Of a stretch of 64,000 bases of DNA, positions 42,488-51,580 are shown one piece after another. The stretch's first letter is position 1. Each line of letters begins with the position of its first letter. The stretch covers positions 1 through 64,000 of the forward strand of contig JANLPQ010000015.1 in assembly GCA_031367325.1 (NCBI GenBank). Direction: 5' to 3'. Source of the DNA: JAAFIP01 sp031367325. GTDB lineage: Bacteria > Pseudomonadota > Gammaproteobacteria > Burkholderiales > Burkholderiaceae_C. The position numbers were made by a program, and so were the translations under genes. The notes beneath the pieces were generated by a model, which made no database searches, was not told where the DNA came from, and was given only the letters and a program-made list of their open reading frames with translations.

Positions 42488-43954
42488 ATGGACGCATTTC
42501 AAACTCTGCTGAACAGCTTTTTCGCCTTCAAGGGCTATGTCATGCTGCCAGTGATTATTTTTGCCATTGCGCTGGCGGTGCGGCTGCCTTTGCAACGGGC
42601 GGTGCTCAGCACGGTGTCGCTGGCCGCGGGCTTTGCCGGGGTGTTTATTGCGTTTAACTTTTTTGTGGCCAACATCAGCCCGGCGGTGCAGCAGCTGTCG
42701 CAGGTGCGGGGCCTGGCTTTTCCGGTGCTGGATGTTGGCTGGCCTCCGTTGGCCGCTATTACCTGGGCGTCGCCGCTGGCGGTGATCTCGATACCGCTGG
42801 TGTTGGTCGTCAACATCGCCATGTTGGCTATTGGCTGGACGCGTACTATCTACATTGACATCTGGAACTATTGGCACTTTGCGCTGCTGGGTGCACTGGT
42901 GATGACCACCACGGGCAGCATGGCGCTGGGCTTGTCCAGCGTGGTGCTGCTGGCGGTGTATTGCTTCAAAATGACCGAGTGGACAGCCCCCGATGTAGAA
43001 CGCGAAATGGGGCTGCGCGGCATATCGGCGTCGCCTGTGTCGGTAAACGGCCTGGTGCCTTACACGGCCTGCGTAGACTGGCTGCTGCAGCGCACACCGT
43101 GGATTAAAAACATTCACTACAACCCCGAGTTGGCCTCTAAAAAAGCCCATGCACACGACAAAGCAGACGACAAAACAGAGGGCAAAATAGACGGCAGCTT
43201 AGATGACAACACCGCGCGCCGCGTAACGTGGGCTAGCCTGCTCAGCGAGCCCACGGTGATTGGCCTGCTGATGGGGCTGGCACTGGGCGTGGCTGCAGGC
43301 TACGGCGTGCGTGACACGCTAGAGCTGGGCGTGCACATTGCCGCGGTGATGTTTATTTTGCCGCAATGCGCAGGGTTGATAGGCCAAGCCATGATGCCCA
43401 TTACCACCGCGTTGCGCGACCAAGTGGCGCGGCGCTTTCCGTCGCGGCACAACCTGATCGTAGCGCTGGATACGGGGTTTTTGATGGGGCATAAATCGGT
43501 CATCATGACGGGGCTGATTTTGATGGCGCTGGCGATTGTGATTGCGCTGATTTTGCCGGGCAACAAGGTGCTGCCATTGGGCGACTTGCCCAATGTGATT
43601 TCGGTGATGTCGCTGTCGGTGCTGATGCTGCGGGGCAATGTGTTTCACGCTGTGCTGGCGGGCATTCCGGTCATCGTTGCCTTTTTACTGGTAGCGTCGC
43701 ATTTGGCACCGCTGTACACCGACCTGGCTTTGAAAACACCGTCGTTCAACGCGCAGGGTTTGGGGCAGATCACTGCTTTTACCGACGGTGGACACCCCGT
43801 GCGCTTTGTGCTGCTGCAACTGTACCAAGGCCAGCTGTGGGCTTGGGGTGTTGCACTGCTGACGGGTGCGGCCATGGTGGTGGCACAGCGCAGGTTTAAG
43901 GCGGCTGAGGCGTTGAACTTGGTTGCACAAGATCAAAAAAATGTTTTGATCTAA
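42488..43954 (+). CDS. Orphan galactitol-type PTS IIC permease
   Basis: A 488-residue polytopic membrane protein matching the GatC/PTS galactitol IIC family: starts MDAFQTLLNSFFAFKGYVML, includes TRTIYIDIWNYWHFALLGAL, then GLLMGLALGVAAGYGVRDTL and TGFLMGHKSVIMTGLILMAL. About ten hydrophobic segments. A charged Lys/Asp-rich loop (res ~220-240) is cytoplasmic. A frame extending to 42338 lacks hydrophobic start features. No IIA or IIB gene and no metabolic enzyme lies nearby, so it may act as a facilitator or use components encoded elsewhere. Confidence 0.9.
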   Translation: MDAFQTLLNSFFAFKGYVMLPVIIFAIALAVRLPLQRAVLSTVSLAAGFAGVFIAFNFFVANISPAVQQLSQVRGLAFPVLDVGWPPLAAITWASPLAVISIPLVLVVNIAMLAIGWTRTIYIDIWNYWHFALLGALVMTTTGSMALGLSSVVLLAVYCFKMTEWTAPDVEREMGLRGISASPVSVNGLVPYTACVDWLLQRTPWIKNIHYNPELASKKAHAHDKADDKTEGKIDGSLDDNTARRVTWASLLSEPTVIGLLMGLALGVAAGYGVRDTLELGVHIAAVMFILPQCAGLIGQAMMPITTALRDQVARRFPSRHNLIVALDTGFLMGHKSVIMTGLILMALAIVIALILPGNKVLPLGDLPNVISVMSLSVLMLRGNVFHAVLAGIPVIVAFLLVASHLAPLYTDLALKTPSFNAQGLGQITAFTDGGHPVRFVLLQLYQGQLWAWGVALLTGAAMVVAQRRFKAAEALNLVAQDQKNVLI

Positions 43955-44077
43955 TCACTTGATCAGTTTGCGTGCCGTAAATAGGTCTTTGGGCTGATGC
44001 AAGACTTCAATTTTAAGATCAGGCTTTTGAATGACTAAATGACAACAACATTCTTTCTTCAAAACACATAAGTTAAT

Positions 44078-44665
44078 CTACAACCAACCCATACGCCGAG
44101 CGATGAAAAAATAAACTGCCTCTATTGGCTCCGCGATTCGGCGTGCCGTCAGGGAAAGAAATGGTGCGAAAGTTGCAACGTTGACCAATGCCACCGCCAT
44201 AGATCCAGCGATATCAAACGGAAAGTGCACACCCAAAAACACCCTCGCCCAACTTGTCAGTGCGGCCAACAACATCGCAATCCAGCTTGATGGTCGTGCG
44301 GGCGACCAATACAGCATTCCAAACGCAATCGTCCACATGAAGGTCGCGTGGTCGCTCGGAAAACTTGCCTCGGGCGCGTGTGCCAGGTAAGTTTGACCCA
44401 AACCAATCATGAAGGGGCGGGGGTGAAAAAATGCCAGCCCAAAAAGATAATTGATGGCCAGCGCTGGTACCACTGCAAGTACAATATGAACGACCACGCT
44501 GCGGTCGCGCGAATTGCCCCGCAACCAACGCCACAACACGATGGCGGCCAGTAACACAATTGAATACTTGGCGGCACTAATAGACAGATACAGCGAAAGG
44601 CCTGTTAGTCCGGCTGGTGCGTTTAAGGCAAGGAACAGGCTGCGGTTGATTCCTTCAACATCCAT
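44078..44665 (-). CDS. PAP2-family membrane phosphatase (undecaprenyl-diphosphatase-like)
   Basis: A 195-residue integral membrane phosphatase. The three PAP2 motifs are visible: K-x6-RP-like FHPRPFM, PSDH (ASFPSDHATFMW) and SR-x5-H-x3-D as SWARVFLGVHFPFDIAGS. Similar to BcrC/YbjG. It should dephosphorylate undecaprenyl diphosphate or a lipid A/phospholipid phosphate on the periplasmic face. It is the last gene of the envelope cluster, 15 bases downstream of the MFS gene, and could recycle the carrier used by the GtrB/GT39 pathway. Confidence 0.92.
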   Translation of the reverse strand: MDVEGINRSLFLALNAPAGLTGLSLYLSISAAKYSIVLLAAIVLWRWLRGNSRDRSVVVHIVLAVVPALAINYLFGLAFFHPRPFMIGLGQTYLAHAPEASFPSDHATFMWTIAFGMLYWSPARPSSWIAMLLAALTSWARVFLGVHFPFDIAGSMAVALVNVATFAPFLSLTARRIAEPIEAVYFFIARRMGWL

Positions 44666-44680
44666 AATTTTTCTGTCCTT

Positions 44681-45841
44681 CTAAAGCGTACGCGACTTTA
44701 ACCAAGCCGCGCTGACCAAAGCCACTGCGGCAGCCGTTCCAAAGGCCAAAGGCGGGCCTGCCAATGACCACAGCAGACCAAAAAGCAGTCCAGACGGAAT
44801 GGCCACGACTCCTGTGACCATGTAATACCAGCCAAACGCGGTGCCTTTTTCTGACTCGGGTGCTAATTCACTCACTAGGGAGCGCTCTACGCCTTCACTG
44901 ATGCCGCTCAGCAGTCCGTAGACGCTGACAGCTATCCACAAAGCGGTTTCGCTACCAGCCATCGCCAGGCCTGCGTAACCCACAGCAAGCGTGACCCAGT
45001 TAAACAACGTGAGCGTGCGTTTTGACATTCGATCAGCCAGTGGCGCGCCAAGGTAAGCCGTGAGTGTCTGCAACGCTGCCAGCCATGCCCAAAGCAATAG
45101 CAAAGTCACCGTTTGCATGCCCAGTTCATGGCCGCGCAAAATAATGAAGGCTTCAGAAGCCTTGGCAAAGCAAAACAGGGCCAGAACTTGAAGATATCGC
45201 TGTAGAGGTGGCGCAACACCACGCCGTGTAAGCGGCGGGCGCGCAGACGGCTCGGGTACTTGGGCTGCCGCAATGCGGGCAGGCACCGGTAGCAGCATGA
45301 GCACAATCAGCACTGCTACGCCAGGTAATGCTGACAACGCGATAACCTGCGTGATACCAAGGCCCGTCCAGCTCAACGCGGCTGCGGCCAACAGCGTGCC
45401 GATCACAGCACCCGCGTAATCCATGGCCCGGCTCAATCCGTACATACGGCCTCGCTGATCAGCTGGGGTAGCGTCGGCCAATATGGCATCGCGAGGCGCG
45501 CCACGAATGCCTTTACCTAGACGGTCGGAGCTGCGCAGTGCGGCTACCGTCACCCAAGATCCGGCCAGTGCCATTAACGGCCGCGAAAGTGCTGCAAGCC
45601 CATAACCTAATATCACCATCGATTTGCGTTGCCGCGGCTTGACATCCGCACGCCTCCCAGCCCAAAGTTTGAGCACTGCAGCTACTGCATCAGCAAGGCC
45701 TTCAACCAACCCCAGCACTATGGGGCCCGCCGCCAGCACGCTTGCCAGCAAAATGGGTATCAGCGGGGCCACCATTTGCGCAGAAACTTCGTTTAAAAAG
45801 CTCACTGCTGCAAACATCAGCACGGGTTTGGGCATTCGCAT
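44681..45841 (-). CDS. MFS transporter
   Basis: A 386-residue 12-helix major facilitator. The conserved loop is LGKGIRGAPRDAILADATPA, preceded by WAGRRADVKPRQRKSMVILG (motif A-like), and a second-half PLADRMSKRTLTLFNW. It belongs to a subgroup found near envelope and lipid genes in proteobacteria. The substrate is unknown; export is plausible. It lies 97 bases downstream of the GT39 gene and 15 upstream of the PAP2 gene, so it is probably in the same operon. Confidence 0.92.
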   Translation of the reverse strand: MRMPKPVLMFAAVSFLNEVSAQMVAPLIPILLASVLAAGPIVLGLVEGLADAVAAVLKLWAGRRADVKPRQRKSMVILGYGLAALSRPLMALAGSWVTVAALRSSDRLGKGIRGAPRDAILADATPADQRGRMYGLSRAMDYAGAVIGTLLAAAALSWTGLGITQVIALSALPGVAVLIVLMLLPVPARIAAAQVPEPSARPPLTRRGVAPPLQRYLQVLALFCFAKASEAFIILRGHELGMQTVTLLLLWAWLAALQTLTAYLGAPLADRMSKRTLTLFNWVTLAVGYAGLAMAGSETALWIAVSVYGLLSGISEGVERSLVSELAPESEKGTAFGWYYMVTGVVAIPSGLLFGLLWSLAGPPLAFGTAAAVALVSAAWLKSRTL

Positions 45842-45938
45842 CAGGTGGACCTAGATTGATAAACGGGTGCAAACAGCAGCAAGCGCATGAACACAATCGT
45901 GAGGCTAATATTTATCAATTATCTGAATCATTGCACAT

Positions 45939-47387
45939 CTAACGCCAGCGCAGCAGCAGCATCGAGCCGCGACATGAGAGTTGCTTCAGGCGCTGTCGGA
46001 CGGTTTGAGGCAAAGCTGCGTATTGCCCTGAAGACATAACCACCAAAGCCGATGCACCGCCCTGTTCGGTATCGAGTTTTGCAAGGTCACTGAGCAGTTG
46101 GGCGCGGCCGTCGGAATAAAACGACGCCGAAAACGGAACATCGCCTAAGCAATACAGTAGCTCACCCGCTTGCACTTGAGCTCGGTAGTCCATCATCAGC
46201 GAGCGTGCCGATTTGCGGTTTGTATAGTCAGTGCTGTTAGCCAATGCAACGCAAACAACCAGTGTTATGGTGCAAATCCACACGCCCGCAGTAAGCACCT
46301 TCTCGGTGGCTCGACCCGACTGCATGGATGTCCATAACGCTGCCAATACAGCCAGCGCAGGCAATCCGGGCAGCACGTAAGTCCAGAGAAGGTTTCCTGA
46401 AAATGTGAAGAACAAGCAAGGCCACACACCCCACAGCAGAAGATACAAACGCTCGTCGTTATTAACCTTGAGCATCGGAATCAAGATTGGCTGCCGACGC
46501 CGAAAAAACGCAAGAGGCAGCAGTAAAAAAGGCCAAGGTGTGAGCGCAAAAACCCCCAGCAACCAAATTCCGCCGCGCGGAAATGCATGCGCCGAGCCGT
46601 ATCGGTCACCTGCCCAGCCTGACGTGACAAAGCGTTGGAAATGCTCACCCACTAAAAAATAATTTAAGAAACCTGGTGTGCGGAACTCCGCCATCACATA
46701 CCACGGCATTGAAAACAGCAGTACTAAAAGCAGGATACGCACCCACGCAATGCGCCTCCACCCATCAAGCAAACGCCGCTGCCAAATCAGCCAAATGCCA
46801 ATCGGCGCGCCGCACAACACCAGCGCCAGCGGGCCCTTGGCCAACAGACCGATGACCAAACCAAGCACTATAAGCAACTGCCACGGCCAAGTTTTGCCAA
46901 CATCATCGCGCAGCGCGAACCAAAGGCCGACCATAACCAGCGTTGTTCCCAAAGTCAAAGTCATGTCAGTCATGACCGCACCAGAAGCAACAACAAACAG
47001 CAAACTCGCGCCGAGCAGTGCAACCGCATGCCAAGCAGTCCGCCTGGATTGATGCGCTGCGTACCGCCAAGTTGCAGCGGCCACAGCGATTGCCAAAATC
47101 AAATGGGGCAAACGACCAGCAAACTCATTGATACCAAACAGCTTTAAGCCAAGGGCTGTAGCCCAAATCGACAGCGGTGGCTTGCCCCAAAATGGCTCGT
47201 CATTGGTAAACCACGGCGTTATCCAATCTGCCCGCTCCACCATGCGACGGGCAATGTCACCGTAGCGTGCCTCTGTGGTGTCCATCAAAGGATAAAGTGC
47301 AAGCGAAATCAGGCGTACCACAAGCAGTACCGCCAGCGCCCAAAGCAGCATGCGCGACACCGAGTGGTGATTGTTTTCTGTTTTCAT
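45939..47387 (-). CDS. GT39/ArnT-like membrane glycosyltransferase
   Basis: A 482-residue GT-C glycosyltransferase. After a first membrane helix, TTEARYGDIARRMVERADWI carries the acidic catalytic residue, followed by PPLSIWATALGLKLFGINEF, the ArnT/PMT signature. About eleven hydrophobic segments and a short periplasmic C-terminal domain follow. It should transfer a sugar from an undecaprenyl-phosphate donor to lipid A, protein or glycan on the periplasmic face. Its ATG overlaps the stop of the GtrB-like gene by four bases, which would make the donor. Confidence 0.92.
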   Translation of the reverse strand: MKTENNHHSVSRMLLWALAVLLVVRLISLALYPLMDTTEARYGDIARRMVERADWITPWFTNDEPFWGKPPLSIWATALGLKLFGINEFAGRLPHLILAIAVAAATWRYAAHQSRRTAWHAVALLGASLLFVVASGAVMTDMTLTLGTTLVMVGLWFALRDDVGKTWPWQLLIVLGLVIGLLAKGPLALVLCGAPIGIWLIWQRRLLDGWRRIAWVRILLLVLLFSMPWYVMAEFRTPGFLNYFLVGEHFQRFVTSGWAGDRYGSAHAFPRGGIWLLGVFALTPWPFLLLPLAFFRRRQPILIPMLKVNNDERLYLLLWGVWPCLFFTFSGNLLWTYVLPGLPALAVLAALWTSMQSGRATEKVLTAGVWICTITLVVCVALANSTDYTNRKSARSLMMDYRAQVQAGELLYCLGDVPFSASFYSDGRAQLLSDLAKLDTEQGGASALVVMSSGQYAALPQTVRQRLKQLSCRGSMLLLRWR

Positions 47388-48391
47388 TGAATAAATACTT
47401 TGGAAGCTTGTTGTTGCTCAACTGCTTGAGAAGGAAGTTGCTCTTCAATAAAGTATAGGGGTCTGCGTTTGGTTTCCATGAACATTCTCCCCAAGTACTC
47501 GCCCAAAATTCCGATGCCCAGAAGCTGCAATCCACCCATTAAAAGTACAGCAACAATCAAGGTTGGAAAACCTTGCACCGCTTCGCCTACTACAAAGGTT
47601 TTTAAGACATAAAACAATGTCATCGCAAAAGCAGCCGCTGCGCTCAAAAGGCCAGTTAACGAGGCAACTCTCAGCGGAGTTACAGAAAACGAGGTAATTC
47701 CCTCTGCAGCCAAAGACCATAACTTTAAGTAGTTTTGTTTGCCTAACCCGGCCACGCGTGCATCCCTGTCGTAGATAATTGTGACTTGACTAAAGCCTAC
47801 CCAAGCAAACAAACCCTTCATGTAGCGATTGCGCTCCGGTAGGGCATTTAAGGCCTCTACAGAACGCCGACTAAACAGACGAAAGTCGCCCACATCTTCT
47901 GGAATAGACACATCGCTGATCCGATTGAGTAACCGGTAAAACGCATGGGCCGACAACTTCTTAAACCATGTTTCCCCAGCGCGATGGCGACGGCGCATGT
48001 TCACCACATCTGCTCCTTCAAGCCATGCGTTCAACATCATCGGAATCAGCTCAGGCGGATCCTGCAAATCCGCGTCAATAATCACCACGCAGTCTCCGCC
48101 AGAGCTCTGCAAACCAGCACTTAGTGCCAATTCTTTGCCAAAGTTGCGTGAAAACTTAAGCAAGCCTATGCACGGATCGTTCAAGCGCAATCGTTTGATT
48201 AGGTCGGTTGTGCTATCAGTACTGCCATCATCCACAAAAATTATCTCGTGTGGAATATTAAGATCGCAGAGAACATTTTTCAGACGCCGATGCAGTATTG
48301 GTAGAACGACTTCCTCGTTGAAGGTAGGCACCACCACGCTCAACAGATAGGGATGATGCGCAGAAGTCTCGCCTGCCGTGGTAGAGCGCAT
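47384..48391 (-). CDS. GtrB/ArnC-like undecaprenyl-phosphate glycosyltransferase
   Basis: A 335-residue GT2-family transferase. The GT-A fold shows VVPTFNEE, IIFVDDGSTDSTTDLI and VIIDADLQDPPELIP (D-x-D); the metal-site and acceptor region SRNFGKELALSAGL and EDVGDFRLFSR follow. Two C-terminal membrane helices (LLSAAAAFAMTLFYV and LIVAVLLMGGLQLLGIGI) anchor it. It should attach glucose or another hexose to undecaprenyl phosphate in the cytoplasm. ATG at 48391 shares an A with the GtrA stop; a GTG three bases earlier is possible. Confidence 0.94.
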   Translation of the reverse strand: MRSTTAGETSAHHPYLLSVVVPTFNEEVVLPILHRRLKNVLCDLNIPHEIIFVDDGSTDSTTDLIKRLRLNDPCIGLLKFSRNFGKELALSAGLQSSGGDCVVIIDADLQDPPELIPMMLNAWLEGADVVNMRRRHRAGETWFKKLSAHAFYRLLNRISDVSIPEDVGDFRLFSRRSVEALNALPERNRYMKGLFAWVGFSQVTIIYDRDARVAGLGKQNYLKLWSLAAEGITSFSVTPLRVASLTGLLSAAAAFAMTLFYVLKTFVVGEAVQGFPTLIVAVLLMGGLQLLGIGILGEYLGRMFMETKRRPLYFIEEQLPSQAVEQQQASKVFIQ

Positions 48392-48750
48392 CACGCAAAG
48401 CTCCAGTGACTATTTAAAAGAAAAGTCAGGAAAACAACAATGATTGTCGCAATCAACTGGGCTATCAAATAATGCAGCCCAAGTATGTTGCCTAACCAGA
48501 CTATGGCACTGTTTAAAACGGCACCCATCGTTGCTACCGCCAGGAAGCGGGGAAGCGCCGCTGTAGTATGTGGACGACTTGCAAATGTGATTGCGCATTG
48601 CCCGAAAAAAGCCACACCTGCACCGACACAAGCACCTAAAAAGGTGGCCACAGTAGCATCCAACCCGGCAATTTCTACTAGACCGATTAGGAGCAGATAA
48701 TGGCAACCTGTAGCAAAGCCGCCTACAGCAATGTAATGTAACAATGACAA
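48391..48750 (-). CDS. GtrA-like flippase
   Basis: A 119-residue protein with four membrane helices, the full length of GtrA. Conserved features are HYIAVGGFATGCHYLLLIGL, FGQCAITFA and the C-terminal FLLNSHWSFA (the usual N-x-x-W-x-F motif). It should flip the undecaprenyl-phosphate sugar made by the next gene. The start is a TTG at 48750 with AAAGG upstream, as no ATG is available. Translationally coupled to GtrB. Confidence 0.93.
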   Translation of the reverse strand: MSLLHYIAVGGFATGCHYLLLIGLVEIAGLDATVATFLGACVGAGVAFFGQCAITFASRPHTTAALPRFLAVATMGAVLNSAIVWLGNILGLHYLIAQLIATIIVVFLTFLLNSHWSFA

Positions 48751-48879
48751 GAAATGCCTTTGAGTTTTATGAACCTCTATGGTATTCGTGTCGCTGTTAG
48801 GAAAGCGTTAAGGCCTTAGGCGGCAATGTGTAGCCGAAGTAACCCCACCGACTAAAGCCGAGACATTAAACTGGATACC

Positions 48880-50145
48880 TTACAAAGCGCGGCGTTGGGA
48901 ACCCGGTATGCGTAATGTTGCGCGGGTACCGCCGTCGACACGGTCCTCTATCACCAGCGCCCAGCCAAGATGAGCAACGCAGCGTTCGGCGATGGAGAGA
49001 CCCAGCCCCGCCCCTGAGGAGCGCTCTGCAGGCCCGCGCGCGAATCTTGCAAAGGGTCGTACCTTTATTAAGGCAGGCAGTCCGGGGCCGGTGTCCTCTA
49101 CGCAAATCGTGTCAACACTCAAAGAAACATCTATCGTTCCACATTCAGTATATTGGCAGGCGTTACGCACTAGGTTACAAATCACCATGCTAACCAGCTC
49201 GGGGCGGACGAATGCGTGTGCTGCATCATCAATATCGGTTTGCAGGGTTACGGGTTTGTCGGTTAACAAAGGTGCGCACCGTTCGACTTCGCGGCGGATC
49301 AGCGGTGCCAGCGCAGTGCGTGGCACATCAAGTGCCTGCGGAGCTCGGGCAAGTATCAGTAAGGCCGTGATGCGTTCGCTAGCATCATCTGCAGCCCGCG
49401 CTATACGCTCGGAAATGCCGCGCAAAGCCGAGTCGCGCAGTGCATGCATCGCTAACACTTCGGTGGCACCAACAATTACGGTGATCGGCGTGCGCAATTC
49501 ATGGCTAACGTCAGCCGTAAACCGGCGTTCGCGCTCCAAAAATTGCTCCAGCGCACCCGCACGCTGCGCAAAGGCACGCGCCAGTACCCCAATCTCATCG
49601 TTCTCATCAAGGGACGGCAAGGCGTGGGGCGCTACCTGCTGCTGCACGGCTTGCGCTAGATCGGTTAACGGCGCAACCACGGGATTGACGGTCAAATGTC
49701 CAAGAATAACCGCCATCAACAGCGCGGCAATAACGCCGCAAACCAGCGTGAGCAGCACAATATTTTCAATCGCTACCAAACCGCTTTGCTCATCCACAAT
49801 AATAAAACGCTGCCTCGCCTCGTCGCGCACCAGCATATGCAGCGACTTTCCATCGCGAACCCATTCGCGGTAGCCTGGGGCCAAGCCACGCATTTCGGCT
49901 GGAATCAAGTCACCGTAGAGTAGTTGCAGTCCTGTGGGAGTGTCCAGAACCTCGCCTGAGCGGAGCCTTTTAATCAGCCATTCGCCTTGGGTAGCTAGGC
50001 GATCGTCAACCAATCTACCCTCAAGGGTGTTGAGCGTGAAAAACATAAGCGTGGCAAATAATCCGCAAACCACCGCTGTGAGCAGCGCATAGGTCACTAT
50101 GACGCGTCTGCGCAAGGACATTCGTCGCGGCGCTGCTCGTTTCAT
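48880..50145 (-). CDS. Two-component sensor histidine kinase
   Basis: A ~421-residue membrane kinase. Two membrane helices (VIVTYALLTAVVCGLFATLM and IVLLTLVCGVIAALLMAVIL) flank a periplasmic sensor of ~90 residues. A HAMP-like linker (VNPVVAPLTDLAQAVQQQV) follows, then the H-box FTADVSHELRTPITVI, N-box NLVRNACQYTE, and G-boxes VEDTGPGLP and SGAGLGLSIAERC. The start at 50145 overlaps the regulator's stop by four bases (ATGA); a frame reaching 50202 would overlap more. It is likely to sense an envelope signal. Confidence 0.95.
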   Translation of the reverse strand: MKRAAPRRMSLRRRVIVTYALLTAVVCGLFATLMFFTLNTLEGRLVDDRLATQGEWLIKRLRSGEVLDTPTGLQLLYGDLIPAEMRGLAPGYREWVRDGKSLHMLVRDEARQRFIIVDEQSGLVAIENIVLLTLVCGVIAALLMAVILGHLTVNPVVAPLTDLAQAVQQQVAPHALPSLDENDEIGVLARAFAQRAGALEQFLERERRFTADVSHELRTPITVIVGATEVLAMHALRDSALRGISERIARAADDASERITALLILARAPQALDVPRTALAPLIRREVERCAPLLTDKPVTLQTDIDDAAHAFVRPELVSMVICNLVRNACQYTECGTIDVSLSVDTICVEDTGPGLPALIKVRPFARFARGPAERSSGAGLGLSIAERCVAHLGWALVIEDRVDGGTRATLRIPGSQRRAL

Positions 50146-50825
50146 TCTGGTTGGTCCACTAGTCGATAACCCACGCCGACAATTGTTTTGATCATCGGCC
50201 ATTTAAATGGCTTATCAATTACCTGTCGCATTGAATGCAAATGGGTGCGCAGCGCGTCGCTGTGCGGAGGGTCTTCGCCCCAAACGGTACTTTCTAGTTG
50301 CTCGCGGGTCACGATACTTGGCGCTGCGTGCATCAGGCAGGCTAGAAGTTTGTAACCAGTGGGCGTCAATTCAAGCCTTATGCCTGCTCGGCTAAGTTCA
50401 AAAGTTGATAAATCGAATACCAATTCCCCGGTTGCGAGCTGTTGCACCGCATGAGCGCCGCTAGCGCGCCGCACCAGCGACCTCAAGCGGGCGTCAAGTT
50501 CCATCATGGAAAATGGTTTCACTAGGTAGTCATCAGCGCCGCTTTCAAAGCCAAGCAGCTTGTCTTCAACACTATCGCGAGCAGTCAGTATTAGCACCGG
50601 TGTAGCTTGGCGCAACTCTTTGCGAATTCTGGCACACAGCGCGAAGCCGTCTATGCTGCCGGGTAACATTACGTCCACCATGATGGCATCAAAGCGTTCA
50701 GTTCCTGCTCGCTCAAGACCTTCAGCGGCCGTGCGGGCATTGTCTAGCGCATATCCACGCGGTATGAAAAATTCGTAGAGGTTTGCTACGATATCCGGGT
50801 GGTCTTCTATAATCAGCAGCTTCAT
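50142..50825 (-). CDS. OmpR-family response regulator
   Basis: A 227-residue regulator. The receiver has IIEDHPDI (acidic pocket), phospho-acceptor Asp51 in VDVMLPG, Thr in ILTARDS, and Lys in YLVKPFSM. The C-terminal winged helix is LTPTGYKLLACLMHAAPSIV with TREQLESTVWGED and HLHSMRQVIDK. It resembles the QseB/PmrA subgroup. The start at 50825 gives the standard MKLLIIED. It is coupled to the kinase and upstream of the GtrAB-GT39-MFS-PAP2 genes, so control of lipid A or surface glycosylation is likely but inferred. Confidence 0.95.
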   Translation of the reverse strand: MKLLIIEDHPDIVANLYEFFIPRGYALDNARTAAEGLERAGTERFDAIMVDVMLPGSIDGFALCARIRKELRQATPVLILTARDSVEDKLLGFESGADDYLVKPFSMMELDARLRSLVRRASGAHAVQQLATGELVFDLSTFELSRAGIRLELTPTGYKLLACLMHAAPSIVTREQLESTVWGEDPPHSDALRTHLHSMRQVIDKPFKWPMIKTIVGVGYRLVDQPE

Positions 50826-50924
50826 TGATTCATTGTCCTGTACGTGTTTTAGTGTGTCACGACACAACGATTAACCCTAGAATCCTGCAAAGTACTACAA
50901 AGAGCGGGCGTTTTCTGACAACAG

Positions 50925-50976
50925 AAAAGGCCACTAACCCAAGTAAAACCTGCTCAAGCAGCTATGCAATTAATAG
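50925..50976 (-). repeat. Dispersed repeat A, copy 8
   Basis: AAAAGGCCACTAACCCAAGT, then AAAACCTGCTCAAGCAGCTA, then TGCAATTAATAGC. Located just past the FKBP stop codon. Confidence 0.85.
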
Positions 50977-50996
50977 CTGCTAGAAGTTATAAAAAC

Positions 50997-51446
50997 TTAC
51001 TTGCCATTCACACCCAACAGCTCCACTTCAAACAGCAGCGTCGTGTTGGGCGGAATCACGCCGCCTGCGCCGCGTGAGCCGTAGGCAATGGCGGCGGGGC
51101 ATGTCAGCTTGGCTTTGCCGCCTACCTTCATCATGCCCACGCCCTCGGTCCAGCAGGGGATCACGCGGTTCAGCGGGAACGACGTTGGCTCGTTGCGCTT
51201 GTATGAACTGTCAAATTCTTTGCCGTCGGCGAACGTGCCTTTGTAATGTACTTTCACCGTATCGGTAGGCGCTGGGCTGTCGCCCTTGCCTTCAGTCAGA
51301 GCCAAGTACACCAAACCGCTTTTGGTGACCTTGGCACCCTTTTCTTTGGCCGATGCCTCGGCAATGGGGTCGGCTTGTGCGGCGCAGATGCCAGCGGCGC
51401 TTAGCAAAACAAAAGACACTGCAGCTTGGCGAAGGGTAAAACGCAT
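50997..51446 (-). CDS. Exported FKBP-type peptidyl-prolyl isomerase
   Basis: A 149-residue exported rotamase. The signal peptide (RQAAVSFVLLSAAGICAAQA) is followed by a classical FKBP domain: DTVKVHYKGTFADGKEFDSS, then FPLNRVIPCWTEGVGMMKVG, IAYGSRGAGGVIPPNTTLLF and EVELLG. Active-site aromatic and Asp residues are in place. It assists periplasmic folding. Monocistronic, upstream of the two-component genes on the same strand but separated by repeat A copy 8. Confidence 0.95.
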   Translation of the reverse strand: MRFTLRQAAVSFVLLSAAGICAAQADPIAEASAKEKGAKVTKSGLVYLALTEGKGDSPAPTDTVKVHYKGTFADGKEFDSSYKRNEPTSFPLNRVIPCWTEGVGMMKVGGKAKLTCPAAIAYGSRGAGGVIPPNTTLLFEVELLGVNGK

Positions 51447-51580
51447 GGGGATTCCTTTAAAAAATATGCGCTGATTATGCCGCGTCTGGGATGCGTTCAG
51501 CTACAGGTGAATTGCAAGGTGGGCTAAAAATGTAAGTGAAGCAGCGTCCGCTGCGCGGCGGTGAGCATTGCCCGCGTTGT

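Noticed and set aside
42446..43156. 236-codon antisense frame in the PTS IIC gene
   Set aside because: The composition (His/Arg/Gln-rich) is that of a shadow of a membrane-protein gene.
44681..45841. Drug-efflux annotation for the MFS protein
   Set aside because: No substrate-specific motif is visible, so only the superfamily is claimed.
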